Assembly: GCA_031772625.1 (NCBI GenBank) | Contig: CM062816.1 | Location: 1,668,125,385-1,668,189,384, forward strand | Length of the DNA: 64,000 bases | Source: Pinus tabuliformis | Lineage: Eukaryota > Streptophyta > Pinopsida > Pinales > Pinaceae | Direction of reading: 5' to 3' | In this document: positions 21,543-32,226 of the stretch, piece after piece | Position numbering within the stretch: the stretch's first letter is position 1 | How the letters are laid out: each line of letters begins with the position of its first letter | Program-made: the position numbers and the translations under genes | Notes under the pieces: model-generated | The model's input: the letters and a program-made list of their open reading frames with translations, nothing else | Told to the model about the DNA's origin: nothing | The model's database searches: none

Positions 21543-24500
21543 CTAAAAGTCTGGTAAGACAAAATCATTGATCTGATAAGTGGAATCATCCGATACTATC
21601 TCAAGATGCCAGAATCCAGGTGAGGAAGAAAGACCCATTTTAGAAAGTGCATCGGCTGTTGAGTTTTTGTCCCTGTTGATGTGCTGAATAGTGCAATTCT
21701 CCATGCGGCTCCAGTAGAAGTTGATCCTGTCTCTCCAACCGGTCAGGTGCTGCGCCAAAATGGTATTTTTCCTGTTTACCGAATCTACCAATAGCTTCGA
21801 ATCTCCATAGATAGCCACCTGCTGAATGTCTAGGAATATACAAAATTTTAAAAGACCTGTGAGGGCTAAGGCTTCAGCCAGATTGTTGGAACCATGACCA
21901 CCGTGCCAGAAAGAAGAAAAATGAGACTTTTCAGATATCTTGATGTGGAATCCACATCCACATTGACCCTTTTGAGCTGCCCCGTCGAAGAATGTTGTCG
22001 GCTGAGAAAGCTGAGCAGAAGAAGACCTGTCTGGGGAATTGTATTGGTTCTTAATTTTCTTCTGAGGGAGCGATTCCAAAAAAACAGAGATAGAATCAAA
22101 TGCTTTGGCAAAAGAAAATTTCGAGCTGTTGAAGATACAGTTGTTGCGCCATTTCCAGATATACCACATGGTTAAAATACAAATTCTACACCATAGGATA
22201 TGTCGCTTACTGCATTTTATGAACCATTCCTGGATCGAATCATGCATTTCCAGCTTGAAGCCATAGACTCTATCTAATTCCTGCCAAATTAGATATGACT
22301 GCTTGCATTTAAGAAATATATGCAAGTTTGACTCCTCGTCTTCTCTGCATAAAGAACAGATGTTAGGTCCATTCCATCCCCTCTTCAATAAGTTCTCCCA
22401 GGTCAGGTTTCGATTGTGAAATGCAAGCCATGAGAAGAGAATCATCTTCATAGGGCAGCCATCTTTCCAGAAGATTTGTGGGAATATAGGGGATCCAGTA
22501 GTATGCTGTCCGATCAACTGCTGATAAATTCCTTTTACTGATATATTCTCCGCCTCATTCGGGATGTTCCAAGTTAAGAAATCTGAATCTCTTGTTCTGT
22601 AGAGACCTCCATTCTGTAGCCTCAATCTTATGCTATGCCACTGCTGCGCAATCTCTTGGGGGATGTTCAAATCGGCTGCATCTTTCCATCGTGGAATGGG
22701 GCCATTCCATTCTGCTATCAATTTATCCCAATAAAAGATTCCGCTTCTGTGGAAGTGATGAAGAAGGGATTCAGGAATATCAATATCATCAGCCCCGCAT
22801 TTGAAATGGTCTCTGCCTATAATGATGTTATTCCCCGATTGAAAGCGCCAGATCAGATGCTTCAAGCAGAGCGCCTCAATCCTTCGAAAACTACGCCATA
22901 TGGGGGATCCATATGCTGCACCAATAGAGCCTCTACGGTACCAGAAGTGGAAATTCTTTTTAGCAAGATATTTCGATCTTATCATATGACTCCACGGGCC
23001 AACACCTTGTATAGCTCTCCAAAAAGACTTGCACAGGAGAGCTCTACCAAAGATTCTTAAATTTGTTAATCCCCAGCCGCCCATCGACTTAGGAAGAGAG
23101 ATACCAGACAGTTTAATAAGATGAAATTTACTCCTATCAGCATGACCCCCCCATATGAAATTTGCAGAAAGTCTGTTCATATTGTTGATAATACTCACCG
23201 GAAGATGGTATAGGTGCGCCCAATAAACAGAGAGTTGATTCAAAATGGATTGTACTAATATAATTCTCCCAGCCAAAGAAAGGCATCGATACTCCCATCC
23301 GGAGATTCTCCTATAGAATTTGTCCACTAACCAGTTCCAATCGGCTCTCGAGTATCCATTCGCTTTGATTCGGAAACCCAAATACTTTATGCCACTGCTG
23401 ATATGATGGGCTTTTATACCAAATAGCTCAGATAGCCATTGAACATCTTCCTGCTTGAGATCAGAATGGTATATAAAAGATTTATCCAGGTTAACCTGAA
23501 GTCCCGTAGCCCTTTGAAATTTTTCCATTATCTTTTGAAAGCGCATCCAAGTGGTCCTGCAAAACATAGCGAATAATAATATGTCGTCTACAAAAAAGTT
23601 ATGAGTCAGAGATATGTTCCTGAAAATTTTGAGGGGCCGCCATGCTTGCTCTTTTACTACCTTATGGATATGTAAGCTGAGAGAGTCTATAGCCAGAATA
23701 AATAATAAAGGGGAGAGAGAACATCCTTGGCGCAGCCCCCTCTCTGCACTGAAGAAGGAAGTAGGAATGTCGTTTATAATAATAGCATAATCCACAGGAT
23801 CGACACAAGCCATGATCCAGTTGATCATGTTGCTCCTCAACCCAATTCTTGCCAATAAACACCTGATATATCCCCAATCAATACAATCGTAAGCCTTTCT
23901 GAGGTCTACTTTGAGTAAGACCGCCTCTCTTTTCTTTGAGTGTATAGAAAATAATGCCTCCTGTGTACCAGCTACAGCGTCATGGATGCTTCGCCCTTTA
24001 AGGAAACCATACTGTTCTTTTGATATTGACTCAGATAACACTCCTTTCAGCCTTTCTGCAATGATCTTTGATAATATTTTGAAGGTGGTATTACATAAAG
24101 AAATCGGCCGATAGTCCATAAAAGTCTGTGCTTCCTTTTTTTTGGGAATGAGAGCTATATATGTGGAACTCAATTGCTTGCTGATATTCCCCTTTATTCT
24201 GATCTCTTCCAGCATCTCTAATAGATCGTCCTTAATATATTCATAGAAATGTATAAAAAATTCTATAGACCAGCCGTCTGGTCCAGGGCTCTTGTCCCTG
24301 CTGAAAGATTTCATTGTCGCCATCAATTCTTCCTCTGATATAGGCTGGAAAAGCTGGTCATTATCTTCGTCATCAAACATCACTGGGTAAACTTCTATAC
24401 CCCACAATATATCCTGAAAGCTTCTATGTTCCATCCTTTGATATTGCTTTCTGAAATGAGATACTGCTTCCTTTGAAATGTCTTGCTGAGAGTATAGATA

Positions 24501-24977
24501 TCCTCCATTCTCGTCCTTAATTTTCCATATAGCATTTTTGAGTCTTTTGGCATTTGCGTACCTATGGAAAAACTTCAAATTTTTATCGCCTTCTTTCATC
24601 CATATGGCCCTGCTTTTCAGGCGCCAAAATATTTCTTCCTTCTTCAGATAAAGCAGCTTCTTTTTATGGAGATTCTTGATGAATTGTCTCCTTTCGAAGG
24701 ATAAAGAGTTATAATCTGAAGAATTTGCAGAATTATCTAATTCCTCTTGGATGTCTTGAAGTTCTTTTCTATTGGATCTTCTTTTCTGATTCTGCCATTC
24801 TTTAACCACTTTCCGAATTTTAATCATCTTGTTCATAAAATTCTCCTGATGAGATACAGATCCGCTATCTGCAAATTTTCGCCATGCTTTAACAACTATA
24901 TCATTAAAAACAGGTTCCTCAAGGCATTGTCTGTTGAATTTAAAAGGGATTCCTTTTCTGATGCCCAAGGATTCCAT
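21543..24977 (-). CDS. LINE ORF2, reverse transcriptase/RNase H part, open
   Basis: An uninterrupted frame of 1144 codons, the longest in the window. It encodes the polymerase that copies element RNA at the nicked target. A Lys/Glu-rich linker (residues about 50-130) leads to RT at about 265-560. DYRPISLCN is at about 288-296, the catalytic Asp is in VDLRKAYD (357-364), and the active-site box is FVDD (462-465). The zf-RVT segment is at about 830-925 (LFSWLAFHNRNLTWENLLKR, then CSLCREDEESNLHIFLKC). RNase H is at about 996-1116 with the four acidic residues in FFDGA (D998), NNLAEAL (E1035), IYGDS (D1059) and TADALSK (D1109). All visible RT and RNase H catalytic residues are intact. The upstream endonuclease part of ORF2 is separated by stops and a frameshift, so the element as a whole is not autonomous. 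The ATG at 24977 is probably an internal Met, not the true start. Confidence 0.93.
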   Translation of the reverse strand: MESLGIRKGIPFKFNRQCLEEPVFNDIVVKAWRKFADSGSVSHQENFMNKMIKIRKVVKEWQNQKRRSNRKELQDIQEELDNSANSSDYNSLSFERRQFIKNLHKKKLLYLKKEEIFWRLKSRAIWMKEGDKNLKFFHRYANAKRLKNAIWKIKDENGGYLYSQQDISKEAVSHFRKQYQRMEHRSFQDILWGIEVYPVMFDDEDNDQLFQPISEEELMATMKSFSRDKSPGPDGWSIEFFIHFYEYIKDDLLEMLEEIRIKGNISKQLSSTYIALIPKKKEAQTFMDYRPISLCNTTFKILSKIIAERLKGVLSESISKEQYGFLKGRSIHDAVAGTQEALFSIHSKKREAVLLKVDLRKAYDCIDWGYIRCLLARIGLRSNMINWIMACVDPVDYAIIINDIPTSFFSAERGLRQGCSLSPLLFILAIDSLSLHIHKVVKEQAWRPLKIFRNISLTHNFFVDDILLFAMFCRTTWMRFQKIMEKFQRATGLQVNLDKSFIYHSDLKQEDVQWLSELFGIKAHHISSGIKYLGFRIKANGYSRADWNWLVDKFYRRISGWEYRCLSLAGRIILVQSILNQLSVYWAHLYHLPVSIINNMNRLSANFIWGGHADRSKFHLIKLSGISLPKSMGGWGLTNLRIFGRALLCKSFWRAIQGVGPWSHMIRSKYLAKKNFHFWYRRGSIGAAYGSPIWRSFRRIEALCLKHLIWRFQSGNNIIIGRDHFKCGADDIDIPESLLHHFHRSGIFYWDKLIAEWNGPIPRWKDAADLNIPQEIAQQWHSIRLRLQNGGLYRTRDSDFLTWNIPNEAENISVKGIYQQLIGQHTTGSPIFPQIFWKDGCPMKMILFSWLAFHNRNLTWENLLKRGWNGPNICSLCREDEESNLHIFLKCKQSYLIWQELDRVYGFKLEMHDSIQEWFIKCSKRHILWCRICILTMWYIWKWRNNCIFNSSKFSFAKAFDSISVFLESLPQKKIKNQYNSPDRSSSAQLSQPTTFFDGAAQKGQCGCGFHIKISEKSHFSSFWHGGHGSNNLAEALALTGLLKFCIFLDIQQVAIYGDSKLLVDSVNRKNTILAQHLTGWRDRINFYWSRMENCTIQHINRDKNSTADALSKMGLSSSPGFWHLEIVSDDSTYQINDFVLPDF

Positions 24978-25669
24978 CCCAGAACAATCGGCCGGTGGTC
25001 CTATATGAAGGAGTTTTCAACCACATATCAAGGCATGCCGAGGATATCTACCAGGGAGGCATGAATAAGGAATCTGTCTATCCGCTTAGCAATGTAAGCC
25101 TCTTCGCACCTTCCATTGTCCCAGGTGGGCAGAATAGTGGACGGAAGAATGTCAATGAAGTTTCTCATAAGAAATTCATTTCTTATCAAAGATGCATTTG
25201 GATCCATTCTCTTACCCTTCCCCCATATTTCATCCGAGGTGAAAGTAATATTAAGGTCACCTGCAACCAACAGAGAGTCAATATCAAAAACTTCCGATGC
25301 AAATAGGCCTTCCCAATATGCAGTTCTGTTCCGGAATGGAGCATATATGTTCAGAATGTTGATGCGGCATCTAAGACCTCTAACATGTGCAGAGATGAGA
25401 ATACCAGCTAGGCAGCTGTATGCCTTCGCACAAATCCACAGAGGATCCCACAAAACAGCTAGACCACTAGATAAACCTACGGCATCAATTGCAGAGATAT
25501 GCCAATTAGGAAGCATTTTCCGAAAATATGATATAGTGATAGGAACCGGATGCATAGTTTCTTGGATTAAAATAATTTTAGGACTCTTTGACAAAAAAAG
25601 GTTTCTTAAGGCCAAGAACTTCAGGTCTGCTCCCAGGCCTCGAATATTTACTGAAAGGATAAAATTCAT
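24978..25669 (-). pseudogene. LINE ORF2 endonuclease part, broken
   Basis: The apurinic-type endonuclease (EEP) nicks target DNA for LINE insertion. The frame opens at ATG 25669 and 213 codons are open. Visible motifs are SVNIRGLG (Asn), LIQET (Glu), NIYAPFRNR, VAGDLNIT (Asp/Asn) and RIDRFL. The frame then meets TGA at 25028-25030 and TAG at 25001-25003. The second TAG sits directly before DHRPIVL (D-H at 24995-25000), where Ser of the SDH catalytic motif should be. A frameshift follows between about 24995 and 24978 before the RT frame starts. The ATG overlaps the ORF1 stop as ATGA (25666-25669). Confidence 0.9.
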
Positions 25670-27258
25670 TTTGAAGGAAGATCGGCCTTTCCAGCTCTAA
25701 GAGGCCTGTCAACTGAGACATCAGTGATGGGAACATCCACCAGAGATAAATTCCTGAAACAACAATAGGATATAACACCCCTCCCCCTGAAATGCCTACT
25801 ACCCCTTTTGTTCTTCCTTCTAACAGTGATATTCATAGCAGAAGAAGGGCTGATCCTTGGAGAAATAGGAGATGACGGCTTATGAACAATGAGAGGAACA
25901 AGATCCAGAGATTTCTTGGATAACAAAAAGTCTAAATCGCTACCAATCGAATTGATAGGCGATTTAGACGGAGAGTTAGCAGGTGTGGGAGTAATCAATG
26001 GATCGGTGCCTTTATCCTCAGGAGAGGAATCAATAATGTGAGGAGATTGCGGACTGCGATGGGTACAGTGATCAATTTTGACAGAAGAGAGTGGGATAGG
26101 AGGCAATATCGGGACATTTTGATCACCGATTGGATCCGCAGGATGATTCGGAGGATGGGGCAACTCATACTCGGAGGCAGTCTCCAACTCCGGCATCGAC
26201 GACGATACCCGGAGTAATGGGTCAGGATCAATAGGCCGATAGGGAGTATTCTCATGACATCCAATCGGAGAATCTGAACTGAGGGGGCGAGGAGAGATAT
26301 AGGGGGAAAGAGATTTCTCAGGTATTTTAATAGGATCTTTAGAGATAAAAGGAAATTCAGAAAATTTAGTAAGGCGATGATGTTTTCGACCCAATGCTCG
26401 CCTTCTCGGGCAATGCACAATGAGATGTCCAGTATGATGACACGCTGCGCACCGAAACGGCACACCCTAGAAATCCAATCTCTGTCTGATCGACAAATCT
26501 CTCCAGCAGATGTCGATATGCTCCGGGAAACCGCCTCTGAAGGATCTTTCAATCAGAATCCAGGCGATACATTTGTCTTTCTCTCCCCGACACCAGGGAT
26601 CAACATAAACACTTCTACCAACAGCATTACCAATCTCAGAAAGAGTCTCAGAAGACCAGAATTCGAGAGGAAGTCCCGGAAGTTTCATCCAAATAAGATT
26701 ATTAGAAGGAGTGTTGCTAAGGGGATTGAATCCCAGATACCACCTATGCAGAGAAAGAAAACTGCGGCCATATACCCACTGGTGTTTTAAGATGGCTTCC
26801 CGATCCCCTGCATTTAGAAAATGGAAACAAAACCATTCTTTCAAGAGCTTAGAAATAATCGGGGTATACCCGATTATAGGTTTCCACTGAGCTTCGAGCC
26901 AGTCTCTCATCTGATTATCGTTCAGAACCGGGAAATGCCACCTCCTAATTAAGGCTTTATCTTGAAGACTATCAATACGCTCAGACAACTGTGAGCTGTC
27001 AATCCGAATAGCTCCCGGAGGATGAGAAGTCTTAGCCGGCTTATAACACTTGCGGGAGTGATCCACAGAAGGAACTTTGCCTTGTTGACATTTATCGACA
27101 TGAGAAACATGAGGAGGGATCGATGGCTGAACCAGCAAGTCATCCAAGGTGGAAGGCCAGTCAGAAGACGGTCTGGCTTTGCAATGGAGTGATTCAGCCT
27201 GTATGGCCGCGTGGACCATAGCCTCCATGGCTGATGAGTCAGATTTTAATTCCATCAT
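25666..27258 (-). pseudogene. LINE ORF1 (DUF4283, zinc knuckle), one stop
   Basis: ORF1 codes for the RNA-binding protein of the element. One frame runs from about 27258 (ATG; the frame is open to 27285) to the stop at 25666, about 530 codons. It is broken only by a TAG at 26467-26469. DUF4283 is recognised from LLKEWFCFHFLNAGDREAIL, HQWVYGRSFLSLHRW, WMKLPGLPLEFW and IGNAVGRSVYVD. Just past the stop is a zinc knuckle, CAACHHTGHLIVHC (C-x2-C-x4-H-x4-C, complete). A Pro/Ser-rich tail (SPISPRISPSS and similar) ends in a basic patch (RRKNKRGSRHFRGRG). Apart from one stop the protein is complete. Confidence 0.9.
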
Positions 27259-27285
27259 ATTAAAAGGTCTGACACATGACTTCAA

Positions 27286-28620
27286 AAAAATCCAAGGAAA
27301 GACTAAAAAAGGATATAGCCGTATATCGTTATCTGAAATGGAAGGAGGCTAAGAAAAGAGAAGGACAGGAACAGGATGGATCAATCCTAAAGGATCTTCA
27401 GACAGTACAATCAAAGTACACCTCCCACAAGGATGAGCATTAACTCGGTTGGAAAGTCAGGTATAAAAAAACATGCCAGTCACCCTCATAGATAATTTCA
27501 AGATATAGGAAGATACTGCAGGAAGGATTTCACAATCTATCGATGGCGAAATAGACCAAACCTCATTTATATCGGTCCTATACCTGTCAGGAGTAGTTGA
27601 TGGTCTTTAATACAGCAGGCCCCAAGGTGGTAAATTTTAAAATCCTGCCGAACCAAAAAAACCGCTAGACCAGAGATCTAATACCAGATACAGGAATCAG
27701 AGACTCAAATTCAGAGACTGAAAACCGGTAATCCAGTGGAGAATGGCTTTAGAGAAAAAAACAATATCATGTGAAATCAGTCTGGCATGTAAAACAGCAG
27801 CAGAAACATATCACACATTTGCACCACCATGGACCCAGTTTACACCGGAAATCTGAACATGGTTTAGAAAAGAAACAGACACTCTGAAATCTGAAACAAT
27901 TGACCCAAGACCAGCATATACTCGCGAGCTTATACATGAAAAATGTCCATAGAACACTTCTAAGAAAAACTATGAGCCTCCAAAGATGGATAACATGGAT
28001 AATATCATAGAAGCAGGCTATAATTATCCTGTGGACCGACCCTACTATGCCAATAACCTGAGCAGAAATTATCTAAAACTTATAGCCCAAATGATGCAAA
28101 GATAGAGATAGGAGTCATTTAAAACATACCTGGTAATGCCGACAGATCGTAAGATGGGGTGCTTTCAGGTGAAGAGTGAAGCCAAAGGTAGTCCGTCATG
28201 CAGGCTTGGACGTGCAGAAAAATGGTAGAGAGGAAATGTATATGGATGAATAACAGCCAAAAGATGGCATCAGAGGATATGGGAAAGTCAAAATACGCCG
28301 CAGATAGCAGGAAATGGAGTGTCAAGCAAAAAACTAAACAGACGGAAGCGAGGTGAATATATAGATAATAGCTGCATGCAAGATGGAATGAGAGATCTCC
28401 AGGTGTCAAAGGACGCCGCAGGAGGCAGCAAAATGGAGCGACAAGCAAAACTAAACAGACGGAAGCGAGGAGAACTATGAAGAAATTATCTGCATGTAAG
28501 ATGATAGGATAGATCTCCAGGTGTCATTGTGCATGTAAACGCACCTGTGAGAGGTTTGGCTTACCGGCGGATGATTAGCTGATGGGCTGAAGTCGGCAGC
28601 ACCCCATTCGATCGTCGCGC
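27286..28620 (-). promoter_or_regulatory. 5' leader/promoter region of the LINE
   Basis: About 1.3 kb between the ORF1 start and the AT-rich flank, with the GC level of the element body and no shared coding frame. LINE promoters are internal and lie in this region, so transcription control is inferred, not seen. Two monomers at 28287-28522 are described separately. The outer edge (GGTAGTGCGCGACGATCGAA on the minus strand, near 28600-28622) is placed where base composition changes. Confidence 0.6.
28287..28522 (-). repeat. Two 118-bp monomers in the LINE 5' leader
   Basis: GTCAAAATACGCCGCA starts at 28287 and GTCAAAGGACGCCGCA at 28405; the next unit boundary (GTCATTGTGCATG) is at 28523, so both units are exactly 118 bp. 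Shared blocks are AAACTAAACAGACGGAAGCG and GATCTCCAGGTGTCA. The copies differ by perhaps 20%. The position at the 5' end of a LINE resembles promoter monomers of some mammalian L1 families. Confidence 0.88.
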
Positions 28621-29154
28621 ACTACCAAAAAATATTGTAACGTGAATGACCTAAAAACTTGATTAAACAAAATATTGTATAAACTAAATTGAAGATTACG
28701 CCACCAATATTCACATTCAAGTTAGTTCTAGGATACTCTCTTTCAATTGCTAATTAATTTTGTTGTGTAATGATATGTTTTAGGATTGTGTAAAAAGTTA
28801 GTTATTAACATGAAGTAAATGTTGAAAAAGAGAAAGATGTCCATAAAATATGGTGACAAATATTATGTCCTAACCTTTGATGTTTTAAAAACTAAAATAT
28901 AATACTATATAAATTATATAGTTATTATATAATTATAGTATTTATATAAATAATATGGTTGATAAATGTTAATAGGTATTAATTTATAATAAGAATCACA
29001 ATATTTATTACATGATAGATCTCGCATTGTTTAAATTAGAAAAATCATAAAAAATAATTAAATTATAATTTTATTTTAAATTATTATTATTAATAATAAA
29101 TAATAAAAAGAATTATATTTTGGTCTCAGACTTTTGTGATTTATATTGTTTTTT
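28621..29154. other. AT-rich, no gene
   Basis: Strongly AT-rich sequence beginning at the compositional edge of the LINE. Only short A/T runs; no ORF or repeat recognised. Confidence 0.6.
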
Positions 29155-29318
29155 TAGAGTTGGTTTTCGGAATAATCACATCACCAGTATTCATTGGTTC
29201 ATGTTTCAAACTATTTGATGTGGTTCATCATCTTGGTACTCATGATGAACCAAATTAGAAAGTTTGAAACGTCAACCAACAAATATTGATAATGTGATTA
29301 CTTGCAAAGCCAATTCCA
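29155..29318. mobile_element. Foldback (MITE-like) hairpin, ~78-bp arms
   Basis: The two halves are imperfect inverted repeats around a ~10-nt loop (29232-29241). The core is GGTTCATCAT (29222-29231) paired with ATGATGAACC (29242-29251). Outward, GTTTCAAACT pairs with AGTTTGAAAC, AATAATCACATCA with TGATAATGTGATTA, and GAGTTGGTTTT with AAAGCCAATTCC, with scattered mismatches. This fits a small MITE-type foldback element; a hairpin-RNA locus is an alternative. No clean TA or TTA duplication was identified. Confidence 0.75.
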
Positions 29319-29319
29319 A

Positions 29320-29321
<2 letters not shown>

Positions 29322-29354
<33 letters not shown>
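29322..29354. repeat. (AT)n microsatellite
   Basis: 33 bp of uninterrupted AT dinucleotide directly next to the foldback element's right arm. Confidence 0.97.
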
Positions 29355-29357
<3 letters not shown>

Positions 29358-32226
29358 CAAACTAAATTTTTAACCATAGAGATTTATCTCTATTTTACCA
29401 TCAAGTTCTTAATCTGTAAATAGGCTTTGTTCCAATACCATGACTTTATCAATACCACATGCCCAAAAAATCATATCTCACTTCATATCCACTTGTTCAT
29501 GTCATATTTTTTTAAATTAATCAATTTAATTAAAAAAACAAAAATGACATAACTACTTTGGAGATAAATCTCAATCTTTGATTTATGTATACTACTATAA
29601 ATATTCTAAAATAGTCCTTACAAGTTAAATATCCACCATTCACTTAATAATTATTAAAAATTAAAATAAATTTTTGTACCTTTTCAAAATAAACACACTT
29701 ATCTATATATATTTATATATATAAATATTAATATTAAAAAATACATTAATTAGTTAATTTATATATTACCCTCAACATCTCCTATACGTATCATTTGCTC
29801 TCATAAAAATGCCTTATAATTAAAATTCTAAGTATGTAATTTTTTTATCACTTAATTTGGGTTTTATTTAATACATAATTATTAGTTTATAAGGTGAAAG
29901 TAAAAGAGGCAAGCTAAAACTATTGAGGTTCCTTATATAAAAATTTTTAAATTTCTAAAGGTATATTTTATTGCTCTATTGGATTCACTAGAATATTGGA
30001 TGCAAACTAATAAATAGATGAAAAAAGAATGAGGGTGAAGTGTTTCTCTAATACAAAGCTTAAATAAAAGAAAAAAAAAATTAATTAATTTTCTTTATAT
30101 CTTATCAGTGTAATTTTGTTATATTAAAGTATAGTTTATTTATTAAGGAGTAGTTTTTTAGTTTAATGTAAAAGAAATGTGTTGTATTGTTATATAAATA
30201 TTTTAGCTCAATTAATTTATATAAAAATAAAAATAAAATAAAAAAATAAAAAATAAAAATAAAATAAAAAAATAAAATTATTAATTATAATTATTGCATT
30301 TAAAAAAGAAATTTTATTTTGAGAAATTTTATTTTTTTTAGTGATTAATAAATCCAAAGCTAAGATAGATATGGATGATATTTATTATTAACTTAAATAT
30401 TTATTTATTTACTATGTGTGAATGATGCAATTATAAACTCAAATTTAATAACATTTTATAATTGTGACACTTTTAATCGAAAACTAAAAGACAATTTATA
30501 TTAATATAAAATAAAACATGATCAAGTAGAAGGACCTTCGAGTGGTTTGGAGAACAATATGTTTCCCTAGTTGCATGGGTTCAAGTCTTTAGAGATATGT
30601 TGTATTTGAGTTGGTTAGTGGTTACATAAATGGATTCAAACTCGTATTTTTTACAAATATCTATCATATCCGCCATATTGACTTGTAATGTGCAGATTAC
30701 ACAACTCAAACTTGTAATTCTTACAAATATATGCTATATTTTCTTGTAACTACTTGTAATTTTAATAAATAGCTCTATGCATGGAGTTGGGTTACACTTT
30801 TTGGTAAGCGAGGACGCGTTGCGGGTGAAGAAAAACAACTTGATTGAGCAATCTTTGAGCCATGGATCGAGTTGTTTGAGGGCTTAAAGATAGCTCAATT
30901 GAGCATTAAAGAAAACCGTCGACTGGGCTCTTGTGTAACTCGAGGTTACATAGGAACTCGATTGAGCTATGGGATCAATCAAGCTCTAAGGCTTGATAAA
31001 GCCTCTAGTTGTCATTAAAAACCTAGTCTGTGGTCTGCACAAACCAATTTGCGTAGACTACGAGGGAAAGAGGAGGTCAATCTAGCCACCCAACTACCCC
31101 ACCAATGTCCTAGAAGCTCAAACCAACCTCTGTCTGGAGACTAAGGTAGGTTTCCCATCATTTTTTCCTATTTGAATTAATTCTTCTTGAAAAAAAAAAG
31201 AAATGAAAACCCACCATACATCACCATATAAAAGGCACAGAAAACAACCTAGAAAACCATAAAAACAACCATGAAATCCACCAAGAAAACCCTTGAAAAT
31301 CAACAAAAATATAATTTAGGTTTTATATTTTATTTTTTTCATTTCAAGTATAAACTTTTAATAATTGTAATGAATAACATATTTTTCTTTTTTGTTTGAA
31401 TGGCAAAAACTTTATTTTCTAATTATTTTACGTTTTGAAGTTTTTTCTTAGGAATTTATTGAAATAAATTTTCAACCTAACTATAACCAATTAATTAATT
31501 AATTGAACACATTGCACCTAACATTATTATATTATATATTGGAATAGAGATGGTGACAACGAGAGCCATTAGAAGCTTAAGATTGACATAATAAATATAG
31601 TTGCTCATGATGAACCTCTATATCTCAAATAATATATATTTTTATTGAACCTCTATATCAAATAATATATATTTTTATTCTTATTATTAGTATTATTATT
31701 ATTATTATTTAAATTTTAAATTAAAATTAATTTACATTTTAAATATATTTATTATTATATATCAAATAATACATATTCTTATTCTTATTATTAGTATTAT
31801 TATTATTTAAAATAAATTTACATTTTAAATATATTTATTACTATATTCAAATAATATATGTACTTATTCTTATTATTAGTATTATTAGTATTATTTAAAT
31901 TTTAAATTTAAATTAATTTATATTTTAAATATAAATTACTTTATATTTTAAATATATTTTAATAAAAAATATGATAGTTTGTTTTAAAAAATCAAATATT
32001 TAAATCAAATATTAACTAAGTTAAAATTATAAAACTAGGAAAAAAGTTATTTAATTAAATCTCATTAACAATATTTAATTATATAATATATATATTTATA
32101 CATCATGTAATTATATATATAACTAAACCATATATAACCTATTATATAACTATATAACATGATTTTTTTTAATATTTAATATAATTATGTCTAACTATAA
32201 TAATAACATAAAGCCACAAGCAATAA
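29355..32226. other. AT-rich intergenic DNA, no gene
   Basis: Mostly simple AT-rich sequence. 30530-31140 is less AT-rich and contains repeated TTGAGC/CTCAATTG words (about 30840-31000) and a tRNA-B-box-like GGGTTCAAGTC at about 30588, but no coherent gene. 31620-31960 holds three imperfect copies of an 85-104-bp unit marked by CTTATTATTAGTATTATT at 31680, 31784 and 31869. Confidence 0.6.

Larger units (their letters stand above)
21311..28620 (-). mobile_element. L1-type LINE, nearly complete, decayed
   Basis: A non-LTR retrotransposon on the minus strand, about 7.3 kb. From its 5' end (about 28620) it has a leader with two 118-bp monomers, ORF1 (DUF4283 and zinc knuckle), ORF2 (endonuclease, reverse transcriptase, zf-RVT, RNase H), a ~215-bp 3' UTR and an A-rich tail (T run at 21311-21321 on the plus strand). 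The body is much less AT-rich than its surroundings, which helps define the ends. The RNase H after zf-RVT places it with plant L1-type LINEs. No clear target-site duplication was found, so the 5' boundary is approximate. Confidence 0.88.

Noticed and set aside
22592-23060. Plus-strand ORFs of up to 141 codons within the LINE
   Set aside because: They lie antisense to the RT/zf-RVT frame, share its codon constraints and have no protein pattern of their own.
25116-25700. 194-codon plus-strand ORF
   Set aside because: Antisense shadow of the endonuclease part of the LINE ORF2.
25995-26552. 185-codon minus-strand ORF in another frame
   Set aside because: Alternative frame of LINE ORF1; composition is that expected of a shifted Pro/Ser-rich frame.
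29155-29318. Named conserved plant microRNA precursor
   Set aside because: I recognise no known mature miRNA in the arms; mismatches are spread along the whole arm as in a MITE.
30580-30610. tRNA gene or SINE suggested by GGGTTCAAGTC
   Set aside because: A B-box-like word alone, with no convincing A box or cloverleaf.
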